Origin: a bacterium
GTDB lineage: Bacteria; Planctomycetota; SZUA-567
DNA: 42,951 nucleotides
Direction of reading: 5' to 3'
Assembly: GCA_003245715.1 (NCBI GenBank)
Contig: QKCJ01000062.1
Location: 1 to 42,951, forward strand
The position numbers and the translations under genes were made by a program. Positions 40,433 to 42,951 of the stretch are shown one piece after another. A model generated the notes under the pieces. It ran no database searches. It had not been told where the DNA came from and worked only from the letters and a program-made list of their open reading frames with translations. Numbering within the stretch: the stretch's first letter is position 1; the number at the start of each line of letters is the position of its first letter.

Positions 40433-42682
40433 ATGGCAGATAAGGTCGATGACTACAACCTGACTGCAGATGAAACGGACGATAACACTTCCGCTTCCGC
40501 TCGCATGCGCAAATCTCACCATGATAGTGATGAGGATGTCTTTGTCAGCCATGACAGTGACGAGGTTGACAATAGCACCTCGATTGTCGGTGAATTTGAT
40601 GAGGAAGAGTCTGAGGATATTGTTTTTTCCACCGCCAAATGCGAATCGATAATCCCCCTGCCGGTTTCAAAAGAGCTGAAGAAGGTAATGGATCTGCGTA
40701 TCAACATTATTGTGGCCCTTGAAAAGATGGAAAAAGAACGTCAGGACAAGATAGCTGCGCAGGTTCTTGATGATGGCGCCAAAAACGCCTATATGATACA
40801 GAGTGCCGAGTTGCGCCATATGCCAAGCAGAGAACAGGCTGAAGAGAAAAAAAACTCCCTTGAAATGAAAATCGGCGCTATCCGCTCGAAAATCCAGCAG
40901 CAGAACTCAGACCCGGAATATCCTGCGGACGAAAAAATAGCACCACCGTCAAAAGAGCTTGAAGAAGCCTGGGCAATGGCCATACACCAGCATTCCCTCT
41001 TTATCCAGCATGGTGAAGCTCAAAAATTTATCCTCAGGGAAACCGAGAAATATTACCGGGAAGAACCACTTTTCCACCTGCTTGATTCGGTAAACTACCC
41101 GGCAAGAAATATCTTCAGCTTCTCGATATACCAACTTGGCCTTGAAAACTGGCAATCACGACTTCAGGAAAAACGCAAAGAAGCCGTAAAAGGATTGACT
41201 GAAATTGAAGAATCCAGCAAGGGCTTTTTCAACAAGAAAAAGAAGTCTACAACCGAGGAAAAGCAAAAGCTCGAGGACGATGTCTGCAATTACAATATCT
41301 ATACCAGCTGCATCAGCAGGGAAATCCATACGTTACAGAAGAATCTCACCGATGAATTCTGGAAGCTCTATGAATTCTGCGCCTGTCTGCTGGTAAGTGG
41401 AAAAATCCCTGAAAAACGCCTGCCAATTATCAGAAGTTTTTTGCGTTATGGCCTGCTCGGACATGCTCCCTGGTTCATTTCACCAGAGATCATGCGCCAT
41501 CTGCTTACTGACTGCTCACGCAATATCAAGAAAGTCTATGACCCGGCTATGGCAGCGAGCAATGTTGTCTATGCCGATGAATATATTTCATTTATCGTTG
41601 ACGGCAGCTTCACACCGTCAATTGATGAAAATCTGGAACTGACAGCGCGCAATACTGCGGAATGGAGTGCAGACAAAGCGCTGCGACGTATCGCCTACAG
41701 CCGTACCCGCTCACACACTCTGCGGGAAATGCGCTCAGATCTGGTCAAGCGGATTATCAAACTGCGCAAGAAGCAGGACGAAATGGTTGAGACAAAATCA
41801 AAGCTCCTCAAAACAGCCAAAGACTATAAAAAACGCAATGCCGAACTTGCCCAGAATATCCAGCACTGCAAGGTGGAGTCAGCACGCTTTGAGCGAATTG
41901 TCACACGTATCGACGAGAAAGAAATACCAGAGCTTATTGAACGCGCCAATATGGCCAAAGACAGACTGACCAAGAGCGGCGTCACCATGACAGCCTTTAA
42001 CCTTGCCAGAAAAGAATCCAACGCCATCCACCGCGTCAGCAGGCTGTGTGCAAAATTAAAAGACCCATTTCTGCCATTTGTCCTCAGGGATAATTACAAA
42101 CTTGACTCCGGTGTCACCAACTCCCGCGAAGAGATTCAGAACGAACTCAAGAGTATCGAACGGGCTGACCGAAATATTTTTAATGAAATCCTGGTCAACT
42201 CCCGCAAAGCCTCCCAAAGGCTGCACATGCGCTACCACCCCGTATTTCTCATAACCCCAAGCTGCGGCTTCCTTGGTTATTCATGGAATCCTCGCGTCGG
42301 CGTTGAAACGGGCAAACTGGTCTTTCCCGGCTACTGCCCCCGCCCCGGACTCAGGGACAGAATGCTCTATAATATGCTTGCAGATTTCCGCTGGGATACC
42401 AGTAAGGCCGCCGCCGGTGTTGACCTGCTGACCAGTGACACTCTGGTTGCTGCATACTCGACTGTACGCTGGGATTACCGCAAGAAAAAACGTGAAAACC
42501 GGGAAAAAGCCCTTATTTTCAATGAACTCAACGACCGCCAGAATTGGCGCAGACATTATGAAATATATCTGCAGAGCGCTGAAGATTCCGGACGAAAGCT
42601 CTTCTATAAAAATTATGAAGTCTATGAGGTGGTAATAAAATATATCGGTCTGGCAGAAGGCAAGGAACGCCTGAAACATTAA
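40433..42682 (+). CDS. Large acidic coiled-coil protein of unknown function
   Basis: The 749-residue protein has no signal peptide. The first 70 residues are very acidic and low in complexity (DDYNLTADETDDNTS; EFDEEESEDIVF). Several helical, heptad-like regions follow, around 85-175, 235-290 and 440-530 (VKRIIKLRKKQDEMVETKSK; LLKTAKDYKKRNAELAQNI). A more globular C-terminal part is richer in Tyr and Trp (HPVFLITPSCGFLGYSWNP; FRWDTSKAAAGVD; YEIYLQSAEDSGRKLFYKNY). No family is recognised. It is probably co-transcribed with the secreted thioredoxin/caspase-like gene. A cytoplasmic scaffold is the only cautious reading. Confidence 0.75.
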   Translation: MADKVDDYNLTADETDDNTSASARMRKSHHDSDEDVFVSHDSDEVDNSTSIVGEFDEEESEDIVFSTAKCESIIPLPVSKELKKVMDLRINIIVALEKMEKERQDKIAAQVLDDGAKNAYMIQSAELRHMPSREQAEEKKNSLEMKIGAIRSKIQQQNSDPEYPADEKIAPPSKELEEAWAMAIHQHSLFIQHGEAQKFILRETEKYYREEPLFHLLDSVNYPARNIFSFSIYQLGLENWQSRLQEKRKEAVKGLTEIEESSKGFFNKKKKSTTEEKQKLEDDVCNYNIYTSCISREIHTLQKNLTDEFWKLYEFCACLLVSGKIPEKRLPIIRSFLRYGLLGHAPWFISPEIMRHLLTDCSRNIKKVYDPAMAASNVVYADEYISFIVDGSFTPSIDENLELTARNTAEWSADKALRRIAYSRTRSHTLREMRSDLVKRIIKLRKKQDEMVETKSKLLKTAKDYKKRNAELAQNIQHCKVESARFERIVTRIDEKEIPELIERANMAKDRLTKSGVTMTAFNLARKESNAIHRVSRLCAKLKDPFLPFVLRDNYKLDSGVTNSREEIQNELKSIERADRNIFNEILVNSRKASQRLHMRYHPVFLITPSCGFLGYSWNPRVGVETGKLVFPGYCPRPGLRDRMLYNMLADFRWDTSKAAAGVDLLTSDTLVAAYSTVRWDYRKKKRENREKALIFNELNDRQNWRRHYEIYLQSAEDSGRKLFYKNYEVYEVVIKYIGLAEGKERLKH

Positions 42683-42877
42683 GCTGACTATACTTAGACA
42701 AAGACAAAACCATACGGCAAACAGCTTTACCGGGCTTGCCCAACAACCACAAAAAAAATATTTCATTTTCCATCAGTAAATGCAACATTCTACCTGATAA
42801 TTAGTTACAATAGAACCGGAATAACAACAGAAAACTGTACATCTGTTTTTTTAAGGTTATACTTGCATTAATGAAAT

Positions 42878-42921
42878 CAGAGCGTATATTGATATATAGC
42901 TATATATCAATATACGCTCTG
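42878..42921. repeat. Perfect 44-bp palindrome without spacer
   Basis: Each 22-base arm (first bases CAGAGCGTATATTGATATAT) is the exact reverse complement of the other, with no loop. The next base pair outward no longer matches. It is A+T-rich in the centre. On the + strand TTGCAT (42863-42868) lies 16 bases before TATATT inside the left arm, so it may overlap a promoter of a gene beyond the window. It has no T-run typical of a terminator. Confidence 0.95.
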
Positions 42922-42951
42922 TATGTATTTTATATGTGTTTACAAGATAAA

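Noticed and set aside
1..42951. CRISPR array, tRNA genes or insertion-sequence ends.
   Set aside because: No regularly spaced repeats, no tRNA-like T-arm outside ssrA, and no transposase with terminal inverted repeats were found by eye.

Overview
The window looks like a chromosomal segment of a Gram-negative, carbohydrate-using bacterium, most plausibly a member of the PVC group (Lentisphaerota, Verrucomicrobiota or Planctomycetota). This is inferred from gene content: OmpA-type peptidoglycan-binding domains, signal peptides, a sialate O-acetylesterase, a GxDLY-type SGNH esterase, and a recombinase/DUF2924 island module. No rRNA or other taxonomic marker is present.

Region 1 (1-10.4 kb) is an accessory island abutting the 3' end of ssrA. 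It has two parts. On the + strand is a mobile-element module: the C-terminal end of a RecD-like helicase, a small protein, a DUF2924 protein, a large serine recombinase and an HTH protein. On the - strand is a tightly packed, visibly A+T-richer six-gene operon: HTH-fused m5C methyltransferase, unknown protein, ParB-like protein, SNF2-type helicase, PD-(D/E)XK-like nuclease and Nth-like DNA glycosylase. Several of its junctions are ATGA overlaps. I read it as a candidate undescribed DNA-modification defence system.

Region 2 (10.8-20.4 kb) is ordinary chromosome. It holds ssrA (tmRNA) with its own promoter and terminator, a zinc-ribbon protein, an MTA/SAH deaminase, a two-TM protein, RarA, a GT-C-like membrane protein, an ABC-2 permease with no ATPase nearby, and a chemoreceptor with two zinc-binding CZB domains.

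Region 3 (20.4-32.2 kb, - strand) is a ten-gene operon. In order of transcription it encodes a solute-binding-OmpA fusion, a vWA protein, a second solute-binding-OmpA fusion, a two-TM coiled-coil protein, a PspA/IM30 protein, a free solute-binding protein, an ABC permease, an ABC ATPase, an AAA+ ATPase and a radical SAM protein. It joins SsuABC/NMT1-type transport parts to envelope-stress parts and is the second candidate for an undescribed system.

Region 4 (32.5-42.9 kb) holds divergent sialate O-acetylesterase and SGNH esterase genes, then serC with a strong promoter and a terminator-like hairpin in its leader. A short-chain dehydrogenase and a flavodoxin-like protein follow on the - strand. 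A secreted thioredoxin-like/inactive-caspase-like fusion sits next to a large coiled-coil protein. A perfect 44-bp palindrome lies at the right edge.
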